In this document: positions 10,224-22,056 of the stretch, piece by piece
Layout of the letters: each line of letters begins with the position of its first letter
How positions within the stretch are numbered: the stretch's first letter is position 1
Notes under the pieces: model-generated
Told to the model about the DNA's origin: nothing
Seen by the model: only the letters and a program-made list of their open reading frames with translations
Database searches by the model: none
NCBI GenBank assembly: GCA_029449235.1
Contig: JANATG010000020.1
Location: 1,027,649-1,091,648 of the forward strand
Length of the DNA stretch: 64,000 nucleotides
Direction: 5' to 3'
Source: Linnemannia schmuckeri
Taxonomy: Eukaryota; Mortierellomycota; Mortierellomycetes; Mortierellales; Mortierellaceae
Made by a program: the position numbers and the translations under genes

Positions 10224-13200
10224 TGTCACTTTTGATGATAACTATATTGTGTGATTGCAAGTAGGATAACGAGGTGGTCAATATAATGGAGTTCTTAGTG
10301 AAGGCGCTATGTGCCCTCCGTGTATTCTCTTCCCGCTTTCATGCAAAAAAAAAAAAAAAAAAAAAAAAAGCGAGACAGACGACAAAAGTGGCGAGTGGAC
10401 TACTGTAATTGCTATCTGCGCCTATTCTTTTTTTGCCATACCTGGAGGGTCATTTGGTTATTCTTTCTCCTCTAATAATGATTTTCCTGTTGTTTACTCG
10501 GACACTCTGACAGAGAGAGACAACAACAGGACAGTAGTGGTGAGGATGATACGGCCACACGACGAAACAGGTGAGAGTATGAAAATAGCAGGTTCGTTGT
10601 TGGTGATGATGACTCTAATTAGGGAAGGAAACACACGGAAAGGAGTGAAAGAGAAAAAAAGGGTCAGTTGCCAGCCGAACAGAATAAAAAGTACAGCTGG
10701 GTGAGGTGAAGAGGGAAGGGATAAATACAAAAGGTCATGATTGGTGTATGCAGTTGTTGTTTTTGTAATTCTTGTACGCGGCTCATGACGCCGAAAAGAA
10801 TGCACCAAGGCAAAGCAGGGGTGGGACGAATGTGGATGTACGATAACGCCATGGTCGCTGCAAATTCGTTCTACTCGACACACACACAAAAGAACAAAGC
10901 GGACAGGGTAATAAGCCCGCAGGGTCCTCAATTGTTATTATTATCCCATTCGGTCCCACACTAAAAGACCCAAAATGGGTGTCTGTCTCTCTGAGCCTCT
11001 AGACTGAATGGAATCAAGGGGGTGGTTGGGGGGACGAAGAAAAAAACAAGTTCAACCGACAAGTAATAGTGGACGAGTACCCAGGCAAGGGTACTCTGTA
11101 GGCTGCATACACAAGGTTGTATTAAAGCAGAGATGGGGAGGAAAGGGGACAGACGGATGGAGATAGAGTCAAGGCGAGGTCATATGGCCATGACCCCCCA
11201 ATACAGGCAGAACCTTGCTCGGCTCTCTTTTTTTTCATTTGCTTGTCTGGCTGACTCCAGAGTGTGTTGCATACCAGCACCAGTACATGAACTGTACATG
11301 TACTCATACGCAATGAAGAGGGACTGTCAACAACAATAAAGACAGAGGAAAGAGCGAAGTACCATGTAAAGGAGAGTTTGAAGGAGGGATGCAGCATAGA
11401 AAGTAAAGACAGATGAGAACGAAACAAAGGGGCAGAAGAACAGGCATAACAGACACAGTTTTGTTGACAACAGAAGCAGCAGCACGTACACACGCGGGGA
11501 TAGAGATGCGGAAGGATGATAAAAGAGAGAAAAAGAAGAAAGGAGAGAAGGCAAGGGAAGGGGACGCATAAACAAAGAGATGAATGACTGTGATGATGAT
11601 GATGATTCGTCTGCGTGTGATATGATGGCTGGCGATAATGCGTGGGTCTACTTTGATGGTGGATGATGGTCTTCCGAAGAAAGGAGTGCTTGTAACTTCT
11701 TGGCTCTTGCCCTTGGTGTGTTAAAAAATGGATGGGGACACAAAAGGGCAAAGCCTTCGTTTGTCGTGTGTAAAATAAAAATGGGCATTGCTTCTTTCTT
11801 ACCGTAAGTGTAAGTGTGTGTGACAGGAAAGGGAAACAGACGGAAGAAAAAGAGGGGGACACAAAGTAGGAAAAGTGGGAAACAAAAGAAGGCAAGAGAA
11901 CAGAACGAAGGACCGGTGAACTTGTTCGTCAGTCGGTCGGGTGGAAAAAGGAGTCAGCGTCTTCTTATCCTTCCCTTTTCTTGTTGCTGTTGTTGCTGTC
12001 GTTACTGGTGGTGTTGGTGTTATTGTTCAACTCGTTTCAAGAGCAGGGAGGCTAGTGGAGTAGCAGTTAAAAAGAGTCGGGTAGGAGTGCGATGTTGCTG
12101 TACTTGAAGACAAGGGTTTATAAGAGAGAAGAATGATAGGGGTACTAGAGCCGGATAAAGGGCAGGGCTGATGGTCAGGAGCGTATCATGAAGATGAACG
12201 GTGACCGTTGTTGAGGGCGAACAAGGAGGTTAAAAGTTGCCGGGTCCAGCGTGGAAAAATGCTTCTGCAGTAAACAAGAAGGGTTAGTGTAGGTGAAATC
12301 AGTAGGAGTGAGAGTGCGATGGTGGATGAAAGGAAAGAAGGAAAGGGAAAGGGGAAGAAGAGAAAGGGATTTGGAAACAGACGAAGGCTATGGCTATTTA
12401 AACGAAATGAAAAGGGGGTACGACAGACAAGTAATGGGGAGAAGGATGAGAAGGGAAGGGAGGGGCAGGGAGAAGGAAGAAAAGGAAGAGGGGGCGACAG
12501 ACGGGACAAAAGGTTGGAGCAAGACAGATGGATAGGACTCTTAACATGACGGACGAAGATAATGGCGCAGGTGACACGAGGTGACGACGGGGTATGATGA
12601 ATGATGAAGATACCGTGGACTACCTCCATTCTCATGTAGGTAAGACAATGCATGGACCCCGCATATCTCCCACCCTGTCTAAGCCATTACCATAGGACTT
12701 GTCATTCATCCTATTTCCTAAAGATGGTACCAGTACATCCCTCACTCTTTTTGTGACTGCAAACGCAAGGCTGCGCCGAATCCAATATTGCCCTGTATCT
12801 TCTGCATTTAATCCATCTGGGACCACCACCGGCGCACCAAATTAAACAACATCATCTTTTCTCGCGCCATTGGAACAGCATCAGCGCTCCGTAGGCTTCA
12901 CAACCTTCACAACAACCGGCATTTGCAGAAATGTCCCCCACTCTTATCATTTCTGACATAGTCTAAGCCACTTTTTCAAAGGACACCGTCCCCGTCACTT
13001 GGTGGTCTTCTGCACCATTTCGTTGATTGAGTTTCTTGCAAACGCTCACACCACCCACGTCTTCAACCCTCGACATCGAACTTGCAAGTTGCAATTGCAA
13101 ACACGCACTCTTCATTTTGTGTTTATATCATTCACAGCATTCAAGAAATTCGTAAGATTCTCTTTTAAAGTGTTTTTTAATATTAACAAGGGGTTTTAAA

Positions 13201-13429
13201 AAAAGCTAAGCTAGAAAAGTATGTGCAAAAAATAAGAACTGCTACACTAGAAAAGATGAAAAAAAAAAAAAAAAGAAAAAAGTATTCCGGTGGAGGATGT
13301 GTGTAATATGTTCAGAGTCTCCTGAGATACCTTGACCTTGTCGCAATAATCGCCAAGTTGGACTCAAATAATATACATGCATGCTTCCACGTCGAAAAAA
13401 AAAAAGAAAAAGAAAAAAAAATGTATTTG

Positions 13430-13460
<31 letters not shown>

Positions 13461-13516
13461 AAAAGAAAAAGAAAAAGAAAAAGTGGATAGCTGAAGATGT
13501 CGCCTGTGTGTTCCAT
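10224..13516. other. 3.3 kb gene-poor, CT/GA-rich region
   Basis: This lies upstream of the F-box gene and beyond the last possible exon of the C2H2 gene, both on the minus strand. It contains an A25 run (10345-10369), an A29 run (13430-13458), a GAAAAA-type repeat (13459-13482), and long stretches that read as polypyrimidine on the minus strand (about 11120-12560). Frames in those stretches code almost only for Ser/Leu/Phe/Pro and lack any domain, so I do not call them. It may hold a long 5' leader and promoter of the F-box gene. Confidence 0.55.
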
Positions 13517-13660
13517 TCAAGCCGCTGTCTCCTTCTTGTTCAGAGTCGTCTGCGATTGCGATTGCGATTGCGAAGGCGATGTGGATCGCGATGGCGAAGG
13601 CGAAGGCGATGAGGATGATCGACCCGAACGTGCCTCGTCAGACGAACGGCACTCTGCGCA
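13517..13660 (-). other. Candidate alternative terminal exon of the C2H2 gene (distal)
   Basis: An acceptor (TTCTTCTAG) at 13661-13669 is followed by 144 bases open to a TGA. It encodes CAECRSSDEARSGR and then a Ser-Pro/Ser-Gln repeat tail. Its phase 0 entry matches the donor inside the C2H2 ORF at 14418 (CAA then GTGAGC). It would replace the last four codons of that ORF with 47 residues. The + strand is also open across part of this stretch, so the call is tentative. Confidence 0.35.
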
Positions 13661-13928
13661 CTAGAAGAACACACATAACAAACATGTTCAGCAACCAGAA
13701 ATTGAAATGCAAACTATGATATGGGAAAATATGTACACTTTGTTTGGAGGTGGGAGGGTACAGTGGAGAGAATACTGAAAAAAGAGAAGACAAAAGAAAA
13801 GAAATAGAAATCCACTCTTCTTCTGCACCCATCCAAAAAGAAGCAAAAGAAATGACTAGAAATTATGAAAGGAAAGAATGTGGTTATCACAGTAGAAATA
13901 GAGTCATCCACAACTGCTTAGCTGTCTT

Positions 13929-14063
13929 CTATGCTCGGCCGATATCGTCGTGGTCGTCGTCGTCCAATCGTCTCTCAATAGGTGAGGATCCTCCTCCTTC
14001 CACAACAACATTCATCCGGAAAATGTGTGAGATGTGAAAGTGTTGGTTGACTTGCATGTGTTC
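13929..14063 (-). other. Candidate alternative terminal exon of the C2H2 gene (proximal)
   Basis: An acceptor (AACTTTAG) at 14064-14071 precedes 135 bases open to a TAG. It encodes 44 residues ending in an acidic tail (RRLDDDDHDDIGRA). The exon is entered in phase 0, as the donor at 14418 requires. The acidic, non-repetitive composition looks more coding-like than the surrounding DNA. It and the exon at 13517-13660 are mutually exclusive ends, if both are real. Confidence 0.4.
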
Positions 14064-14403
14064 CTAAAGTTGCTGCTCAAAAGTAGCTGAGCAGGTTTGT
14101 GATGTTGATGATCGCTTTTTTTGTGTTTTTTTTCTTTGATTGAAAAGATTGGGAAAGATGCCCAAGGGTTATATGGTCCAAGTAAAAGGGAAGGTGGAAA
14201 CTTTCCGATCATTGGGGTACCATAAAGTCAAGAAAATAAAAAAAGGCTGGCATATACATTATCTCTTCCCTCTTCTTCAAATGTAATGCACACAACACAC
14301 AACAACCCTCTTTCATGTTTTTTTTATCTCGTCTCGTCTCCTCAAAAAAAAACAAAGAAAGGCAACATAGGGGAACTCCACATTCATGCAGCAATAAAAC
14401 AAA

Positions 14404-15678
14404 TCACAAATGGCTCACTTGATCAGAATCCAGCTCCATGTCGGCCGCGGCTTCCGCAGCATTGCACTGCTCGTTGCGAGCCAAATGTCTCTTGAAGGCG
14501 TCCGATCTGGTACACTCAACTCCGCAGGTACGGCACTGAAAGTTCTTGCCCTTGGTGTGCTTGCTAATAATGTGGCGCTCGAGGTCGTGACGACGAGCAA
14601 AGGACCATTTGCACTTAGAGCCGTTCTTGTCCTTGTGGGGGCACTCGAAGGGGCGGAAGCCCGAGTGGGTGTCGCGGTGGGAGCGCAGGTTGAAGGGGCG
14701 CGAGAAGGTCTTGCCACACTCGGAGCACTTGTAGCGAGGCTTGGCGTTGGGATCACCCATCTGGTCAGTAGGGATAACGCGGGAGGCCTCCTCCGAGGTG
14801 ACGCGGCGGCGACGAGTCTTCTTGGGGGGCTGGAAACCAGCCTTGGTGGGCGACTGAGTCACCTTTCTAGGGGCAACACGGTAGTTGGGTGCCTGCATGT
14901 CCTGACCGAGAAGCTTAGCCTCCGAGAAGGTGGTGGGGCAAATAATCTCTTGTGCGCTGAAGGTGGTCATGGCAGGTGAGATGGTGTTAGAGAGGACAGG
15001 CGAGAAGGCGCCAAAGGTAGACTCGGCAGGGGATTCCTTGATAGTAGGCAGAGCAGACAGGACGGGCATGGTTGTGGTCGCGGATTGGGAATCCATGAGG
15101 AGCTTCTCGAGCTTGGCCGATTCATCCTTGTAGGTAGGGAAGAGCTCGAAATCCTGCTGGGCGACCCAGACGGCCTCTTGAGGAAAGCTGCAATCAAAGT
15201 CAGCTTCGAAATGGTTCAGGGCAGCAAGGGGATCCTCAATGGGCGAGTGCCAGTCGACAGAGGGGCTGGCTGCGTCGCCAAAGGTGCCGAGGGGATCATA
15301 GGTATAAGGAGATCCGACCGAGTCGACAGCGGGAGAGTAGTTGCTCATCTCGGGAGAGAGCTCCGGAGTAAGGTCGAGACCAGTGAGGTCGTCGGTGTCA
15401 GCGGAGAGTTGGGCCCAGTAGTACTGGGAGACAGAGTCGTCGTTGTTGATGTTGCTCATGTCGTTGTTGAAATAGACGTCAGGGAAGGTTGAAGTGGTTG
15501 TGTCAGAGTTGCTGTTGTTGTTTTTGCTGCTTTTGCTGGCGTCGAAGCAACCGGTGCTTGCGCCGTTGTTGTTTGTGATGATGACGACAGAGGAGGAGGT
15601 CTCCTTGTTGTGGGTAGTGGAGGTGGTGGTGGCGAACACGTCGCTGGGGGAGGTAGCGATGAAAGAAGAAAAGTCCAT
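14404..15678 (-). CDS. Three-finger C2H2 zinc-finger transcription factor
   Basis: The start is the ATG at 15678, in a GCC-ATGG context; an in-frame ATG at 15789 lies in what looks like the 5' leader. The protein of about 424 residues has a long Ser/Thr/Asn-rich N-terminal half, probably the activation region. A basic patch (PPKKTRRRRVTSEEASR) could be a nuclear signal. Three C-terminal zinc fingers follow: YKCSECGKTFSRPFNLRSHRDTH; a longer second finger with an insert between its cysteines; and CRTCGVECTRSDAFKRHLARNEQC, a C2HC variant. It should bind DNA in the nucleus; I cannot name the target pathway. The last codons contain a good donor (CAA then GTGAGC), so the real C-terminus may lie in one of two downstream exons (13929-14063 or 13517-13660). 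Confidence 0.85.
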   Translation of the reverse strand: MDFSSFIATSPSDVFATTTSTTHNKETSSSVVIITNNNGASTGCFDASKSSKNNNSNSDTTTSTFPDVYFNNDMSNINNDDSVSQYYWAQLSADTDDLTGLDLTPELSPEMSNYSPAVDSVGSPYTYDPLGTFGDAASPSVDWHSPIEDPLAALNHFEADFDCSFPQEAVWVAQQDFELFPTYKDESAKLEKLLMDSQSATTTMPVLSALPTIKESPAESTFGAFSPVLSNTISPAMTTFSAQEIICPTTFSEAKLLGQDMQAPNYRVAPRKVTQSPTKAGFQPPKKTRRRRVTSEEASRVIPTDQMGDPNAKPRYKCSECGKTFSRPFNLRSHRDTHSGFRPFECPHKDKNGSKCKWSFARRHDLERHIISKHTKGKNFQCRTCGVECTRSDAFKRHLARNEQCNAAEAAADMELDSDQVSHL

Positions 15679-17782
15679 GGCGATGAGGCAGACTGTTGGT
15701 TGTTGGTTGAAAAGGTGAGTAGGATTGGTTGGAAAGAAAAGAAAGTTAAAAAACTGGTTGTTGGAATAAAAAGTTGCTATCAGGAACAAGAGTCGAAAAT
15801 TAAAAAGTCGACGTCACCTACTTCTTTGGAGGTTAAGGGGAGCTTCTTTTTTTGGTTTTGGTTTGAAGAGTGGAGGCAAAGCAAATAAAGGCCAAGAAAG
15901 AAAGAGGATGGACGGAGTGTATGATCACACACTAGACAAGCAGACGGGGCAGGAAGGCAAGGGGAGGCACACGAAGGGCGAGGGCAAAAGGAAGGCGGTC
16001 TGGTCAACAACAACCAGAGGACCTTGTCAGCAAGACAGACAAACAAACAATAACACCACTTGGGAAGGGTGTTTAAGGTGCTTCAGAGAGTGTGTATGCG
16101 GCGGTGAGAATGGTGGTGTGTGTGTTGTACGGGGTTACAAGTGTACTTGTGGGAAAGAAGGTTGATGATTGAGTTGGTAGGTAGATCAGAGGTTCGCCGT
16201 ATATGTAGGTAGCAGTTGTCCTTGAGAGAAAGTAAGTAAGAGTAAGTAAGGTGAGGGAGGGAGAGAAGGAGGGTGAGTGAGAGTGAAGGAGTAAAAAGTG
16301 GAAAAAAGGGAAGGAAAAGAAGAAAAGAAGCAAAAATTCGTTCGGGGGAAACGGCCGGTTTTTATACCTCCCCTTCCAACAAAGCACTCGCCGTATCTGA
16401 TCATCTTCCAACTCTGGGCCCATTCAGATAATATTTTGCCACCACTCCTTTCACCCCCACTTCACCGACACCCTCGTCTATACCCAATTGATATATCAAC
16501 TCTTGTTCTTCATCCTTACTGTTATCACCATTGACCAACAACCCATCCTTATTCCCACCCTTCACATCACCCTCTCTTCTTCAATCAAATTTTCAAAAGA
16601 ACCAGCTCCCCTCTCACTTTTTTCTCAAAGACCGGTTCTCCGACTCCAAAAACTCAATTGCCAGGTCCTCCCCTTTGGTTCGATTTTTTTTTTTCAGCTC
16701 CAGCCCTAAACGCTGCGGATTTTTCCAAAACACACACCAACGCCGTCGACACACAATTTGAGAGCACTCACTTCCTCCTTTCCAATCAGAGTAAACAAAA
16801 AAACCAAAAAGGGGAGCACTTCGCAGTTCGCACTAGAGAGAGGTGTCTATCGGTCTCTCGGCAGTGCATAATTTTATACCCTTTTGGCGCACCACGCACA
16901 CATCACACACACAACTTTCATACAACATGACAACACCATTGAAGGCATGATCAATCCCTCTTTGTTTCTCATTTACATTGTTCACTAGCTATACTTTTCT
17001 GAACGACTTTCTCCCCTTTCTTCAATACCTTCTTTTTGAAAGTTCTTTTCATTCATAGCATGAATGGTTTTCTTACTTTTTCAACACTAGAAAAGTGGCA
17101 TCCAAATCTGTCGACTCTTGGTTCTTTCTCTTTTTTTTTTTTTTTTTTTTGTATTCCGCTCACAAGAGGGTGTGTGGGTGTTAACAGGAATGCAAATTTT
17201 TGATTTGTCAGAGCAAAATCAAAACATATTTTAAGGCAGGCGTTGCACTTAGACACGGAGCCCAAACGATATCAAAGCGAGGACAGGCCAACAAAAAGGA
17301 GGCAGATAGAGAGGTTCAGACCATGCAGACAAACAAACAGACAGGCCAAGACAGAGACACACACATATGGCGCATCCACTCCCCTCCCCCCTTTCGCATG
17401 ACATCTCCAAAAAATGAAATAATCTTTGTTCTGTGAGGCTGAGCACATAAATGTCTTAAAACAAGCGCTTTGTATATGCACAAAGAAAAGAGACTACATC
17501 AGTAGTGATCAAAGACAAACAAGGTTGCTCCACGTTTCTTACTGAGCGGAAGGAAACGAATGATACGAAGGAAGCAGTATCCACTGTTCATCATCAATTG
17601 AAAGCGAGCGGAAGCCTCGCCGTCGTCAACACAGACTAACTATCAAAAAAAAAAACACCTAACCCACATACTCCCGAACCCATATATTGAGAAAAGAATG
17701 TATTTATTTCAGATAAAGAAATGCAAATGAGGAAGGTAAAAAAACATCAATGACGACCAACAACAGCAGCAGCTGGAACTAA
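15679..17782. other. Intergenic region: leader of the C2H2 gene and downstream region of RNA14
   Basis: 15679-16360 is GA-rich on the + strand and is probably a long 5' leader of the C2H2 gene, given the TATA-like box near 16360. 16400-16930 is CT-rich on the + strand and resembles a leader, but only a seven-codon ORF follows at 16927. A T20 run lies at 17131-17150. No gene is supported. Confidence 0.55.
16359..16366 (-). promoter_or_regulatory. TATA-box-like element upstream of the C2H2 gene
   Basis: On the minus strand the sequence reads GGTATAAAAACC, an excellent TATA match, about 680 bases before the ATG at 15678. If used, it implies a 5' leader of roughly 600 nt, a common arrangement for regulated fungal transcription factors. 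Position is the only support. Confidence 0.45.
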
Positions 17783-20700
17783 TTACTCCATGTTGGCTTT
17801 ACGCTGCTGCCGAGACCGGAAGAGATCATACTCGGGTGGCCGATTCACCCCTGGCATTTGTCCCCGGAACTCTCCTCCCCCACCACCACCACCACCACCA
17901 CTTCCTCCTCCCATCTCATCATCATACTCCCGTCCTTTCCTTTTCATACCGCCACGACCACCTGGTCCTGCCGAAGGTGGTCCACCACGAGGCCGGAACC
18001 CACCACGGTCACCACCGCCACCACCGCCACGCATCATGCCACGGGGATCATTGCCTCTTGGGTCCCGAAGGTCACCCCGATCACGAGGATCACGATCCCT
18101 AGGGTCTCTTGGATCGCCTCCTCTGTCCCTTGGATCACGTGGGTCACGGTTATCCCTTCCACCACCATAATCAAAGTCGCGAAGGTCTCGTCCATCCCCA
18201 CCCCGAGGATCACGGTGTCCACCCATATCTCGACCTCGTCCTCCATCCCGATCCATACCACCAGGGGGACCACTAGGAATAGGCACCGGTGGTGGTACAA
18301 CCATACTTTGCCCAACAGGGATCTGTGCTGCCCGAATCAAATCCAAGATGTCTTGCGCTTGCAAGATTGGTCCATTGAATCCTGCAGCAGGGGGCAAGTT
18401 TGACAAAAAGAACGCCACAGCGTCTGGAATCAACCCATGAGGTCCTGACGTCCAGCCAGGAACAACTAAGGGCACTTGCTGCTGCTGTTGATGCTGCTGT
18501 ATAGGCTGAGGTGGTGGAATTTGAGAAGGTGAGCCCATAGCCTGAGGAGGCATGGGTGGGGGGATATGAGGAGGCATTGGTGGCTTGGGCGCAAACCCTG
18601 GTCCTGGCCCCGGCCCTGGTCCTGGAGAACTTCTTCTGTCACCATCATGACCATCATGGTCACGATCACGCTCACCTCCATGTGGATGAGGTACAGTATC
18701 CATATCACCTGGTCGCGAATCCCGGGCTGAAGCTGGAGGCTTACGGATCATATCGGGGTAAACACGGTAGCTGTTCCACATTGCGAAATCAGGCCGTGGA
18801 TACAAGTCTGCATGCACGGGTTCCATCAGGGGTCGTCGGCCAGGACGAGCAGCATTATCCAAATCAACAGCTGGAGGTGGTGGGAAATCACTTGAGAAGT
18901 CTGATAATGCCGGCACATGAATGTTCTTGCGGACTATTTCCGTTCAACAAAAAGAAACGACGCACTCATTAGCACATAGGAAAATGCAGCAACATCATTA
19001 ACAATGACAATAGTAAAAATGGCAAGAGACTTACTGCTGGCACCCATGTCCATTTCTTCAATGACCTTGAGCTCGTTGTAGCTGTACCGGGCTGCGAAGC
19101 GACTGATGACAGAATCGTTAGGGTAGACCTCCCGACGTCGCTTTTCCACCTTGCTGATCGCGGCCAAATCACCATACTTGTTCTCGTACTCTGAAAACTT
19201 TTCCCAAAGGGGTCGAGCCTTCTCTGGCGACATGTTGATGAGAGCTCGCTCAAACAACGCTCTGGCATTGCTGTCGTCGTTCAGCTGAATCAAAAACTCG
19301 AGATACTGGTCCACATAGGCGGTCTCGTCTGCAAACGACTTGTATCCGACTTCAAAGACCTTTCCTGCAATCGTGGTGTCCTTGGTGCAGTGGTACTCCA
19401 GTAGAGCCGCCGCAATGTAGACCTGGTAAGGGCAGGCATTCGACCGACGAGCGCGGCCAAAAATGTGTCTCCATTGCGAAGTACCCTCAGTACGACGGAC
19501 AAACTGCATAAACATGATCCAGGCAAGACCGCAGCCCTTGATCATCTCCTCGACCTCCTTCCTGGCCAGCCTCTCATACTGCTGCAACTCCTTGGTCCGC
19601 TTCTTGAGCTCGTCACGCTCACGCTCACGCATCTCTCCGTCGACCTCCTCGATATCGCGCACTTTCTTGTTCGACCCTGCCCCATTGCCATCAAGAAGCT
19701 GCTGCTCTGCCAACAGAGCTGCCTTTGCAGCCTGGACCTCCTGATCAACCTTAGTGTTCATGTCGTCGATTCTCTCTGTCAGGTTCTTGACCAACGCCTC
19801 ATATGCAGCTCGGCTCTCTTTAAAGTTCTTGCGAGACTCCTCCATCTCGGCGTAGGCAAAGTGAAGCAAGAAACTCGTCGGCATAATCTCGCATCCGTTC
19901 TTCAACATCGCCACCGCCTCATCAGCACGACCAATCTCGTTAAAATAGTTGGCTGCTTCGAACCAAATCTCGGGGTAAAACCGCATTGACAACAACGCCT
20001 GCTTATACGTCCAGGCGACACGGGCCGACAAGGCCGTCGGGTCCTCAAAGTTGAGAGGGTTCGACTGCTCCCAACGGATATAGCGTTTCCATTGCTCCAG
20101 CTGATGCAACTCCCGCTCGGTCCACTTAACAGGTCGAGGGAGCAAGTTCCTGTTGATCCCGTCGGTCAACTTGCGCAGCTCTTTCCACATCATACGGGCC
20201 GTCATGTATCCTGCTGAACGTTCCTGCAAGAACTTTTTCGCCGTCAACTTGTTAAGTCCATTCTCGAACGAGTCGTAGTCCCTCCAGATGTTCTCGACAT
20301 TGTTGAGAGGAATACAGACGGCCTTCTGGAAGACGCGACGCATTGCATCCATCTTTTGCTGTTCCTCCCAAGTGTTTTGAGCCTACGTTGTAAACCAGTC
20401 GATATGATTGAGACCTATTAGGCATCGTTCTTCTAGATTGTGCATCAAGTTCATAATAGACATCGCATAATCGTTTTTCTTCTTATCCAAGGGCAGCTTA
20501 CCTGGCCAGACTTCAAGAAGAACAAATAATCGCTCCAGATAGGTCCCGAGTCCCTGTCAAGTCCAACATGCTGCAGCACGAAATCATACGACTTTGAGAT
20601 AATGTCCTTGGATTCGGGGCCAGTGTTGATACGACGAATGTAGTTCAGATAGTACTTCCAGAGATCTACAGACAGGACGGAACGGAGACAGCGCTGAAAG

Positions 20701-21813
20701 ATAGATTCCACCTCGGTGAAATGATGATGCTTGAGTTCAAACTCGGCGTACTGGATCCAATACCTAGACTGTTGGTAAGTGTGTGTATGTGTATGTGACG
20801 ACAGGCAGAAGAAAGGATGCGGACGAAAATAATAAAAGGTGGTGACGTTTTGGTGATGTTGGTGTTGGTGTTGGTATTGGTGTAGGTATAGATAATAAGG
20901 GAAGCCGAATGATGGGGAAGAGATAAAAAAAGCCATCCCGGTCATGCAAAAAGAGAGTGATGCCATGTAGTGATCGCGAACATTTATTGAGATCGGGCAA
21001 AAGGAAAAGACATTGAATATTTGTCCATGTAACAAAAGAGGCAGATATTCAACCGCGAAGCGAATGACCGTTGTCAGGTAAATACAAGAAGTAAAAGACA
21101 GTGAAGTAAAATAGAGAGAAAACCATGGGGTCAACAATGATAACAGAAAAAGAAGAAAACAAAAAGAAATAAAAAGGAACGAAATGGTTACTGAATTGTT
21201 TACTCGACACTTTGCATTGTATATCAACAGTCCATGGACGCTGGATCGAATAACGTAACATTCAGTGGTATTAACAGAGTTAAACAACATCCGGTTTCGC
21301 CAGTAGTTCATCCTGGAGATCTCACAGGACCGTCATCAAGATTCCTGTCTACAGCACTCAATCTTTCACAACATCGGAAGCTTCCACATGGGACCATCTC
21401 AATATGAACAGGCACAATACGAGTGTTGTTTTTGGGATTGTATATTGTGATTTTGCATGTAAAAGTCGAGTATGGTACGAGGCATTATCAAAACGACAGT
21501 GCAAATAAAGAGGAAGAGGACTTACCGAAGTGGGAAAAACTTTCAAGAATCTCTCGTACACATCTCTCACACGAGTAACCTCGCCTTCCTTCTCGGCATC
21601 GTTCAACAGCGTCAACCAAGCATCGGCATCAAAAGGGTCTTCAGCAATCCGTTGCTCCAAAGCACTCGCGCCAGCTGGTACGATATCTGATTTCCCGACG
21701 GTCGGTGTGCTGCTACTGTCGACAGAATTTGCTCGCGAGGCCTGATTAGAATCCTCAAGGGTGGCGGGAGACTTGATTTCACTGCTGCTGTGGGTAGCTA
21801 GCGGAGAATCCAT
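17783..21813 (-). CDS. RNA14: mRNA 3'-end processing protein RNA14 / CstF77 with Arg/Gly/Asp-rich tail
   Basis: Four exons: 21813-21526, 20768-20502, 20382-19035 and 18933-17783, all frame-consistent; about 1017 residues. Residues from about 60 to 650 are HAT-repeat (Suf) sequence: DADAWLTLLNDAEKEG, YERFLKVFPTSSRYWIQYAE, LWKYYLNYIRRINTG, then FYPEIWFEAANYF and further repeats. This is the scaffold of cleavage factor IA/CstF, which joins Rna15 and Pcf11 at pre-mRNA 3' ends. A C-terminal segment (AVAFFLSNLPPAAGFNGP, then ILDLIRAAQIP) matches the 'monkeytail' that binds Rna15/CstF64. About 170 further residues follow, made of RGG, DPRD and GGG units ending in RKANME. That tail is not part of the family core. 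Intron 1 (757 nt) is far longer than introns 2 and 3 (119 and 101 nt). Confidence 0.95.
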
Positions 21814-22056
21814 TGCTGTTTGTTTGCTGTTGCTGTTGCTGTCTTATTGGTTGCAATTATTGTTTGTTGTGGTTTCTGGTATACGCGTGTGAGTGGGTGA
21901 GGGAAGAGAGAAAAGAAAGAAAGTGAGGAAGGCGGATCAACAACAGAGGTCGTGGAGCAGGTTGGTTTGTTCATTTCAAGCAACAACTGGAGCATTTTTT
22001 ATCCACGCACACAGGCGCTTTCCACTACGTCATTATCGGATATGGCGCCACCAAAT

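Noticed and set aside
11122..11895. 257-codon frame on the minus strand
   Set aside because: It codes mainly for Ser, Phe, Leu, Cys and His from a polypyrimidine tract, has no domain and no proper start context.
12186..12653. 155-codon frame on the minus strand
   Set aside because: Low-complexity Pro/Ser/Phe/Leu from a GA/CT tract; no homology recognised.
14410..14979. 189-codon + strand frame
   Set aside because: Antisense of the zinc fingers; Gly/Val/Leu-rich composition is typical of a shadow.
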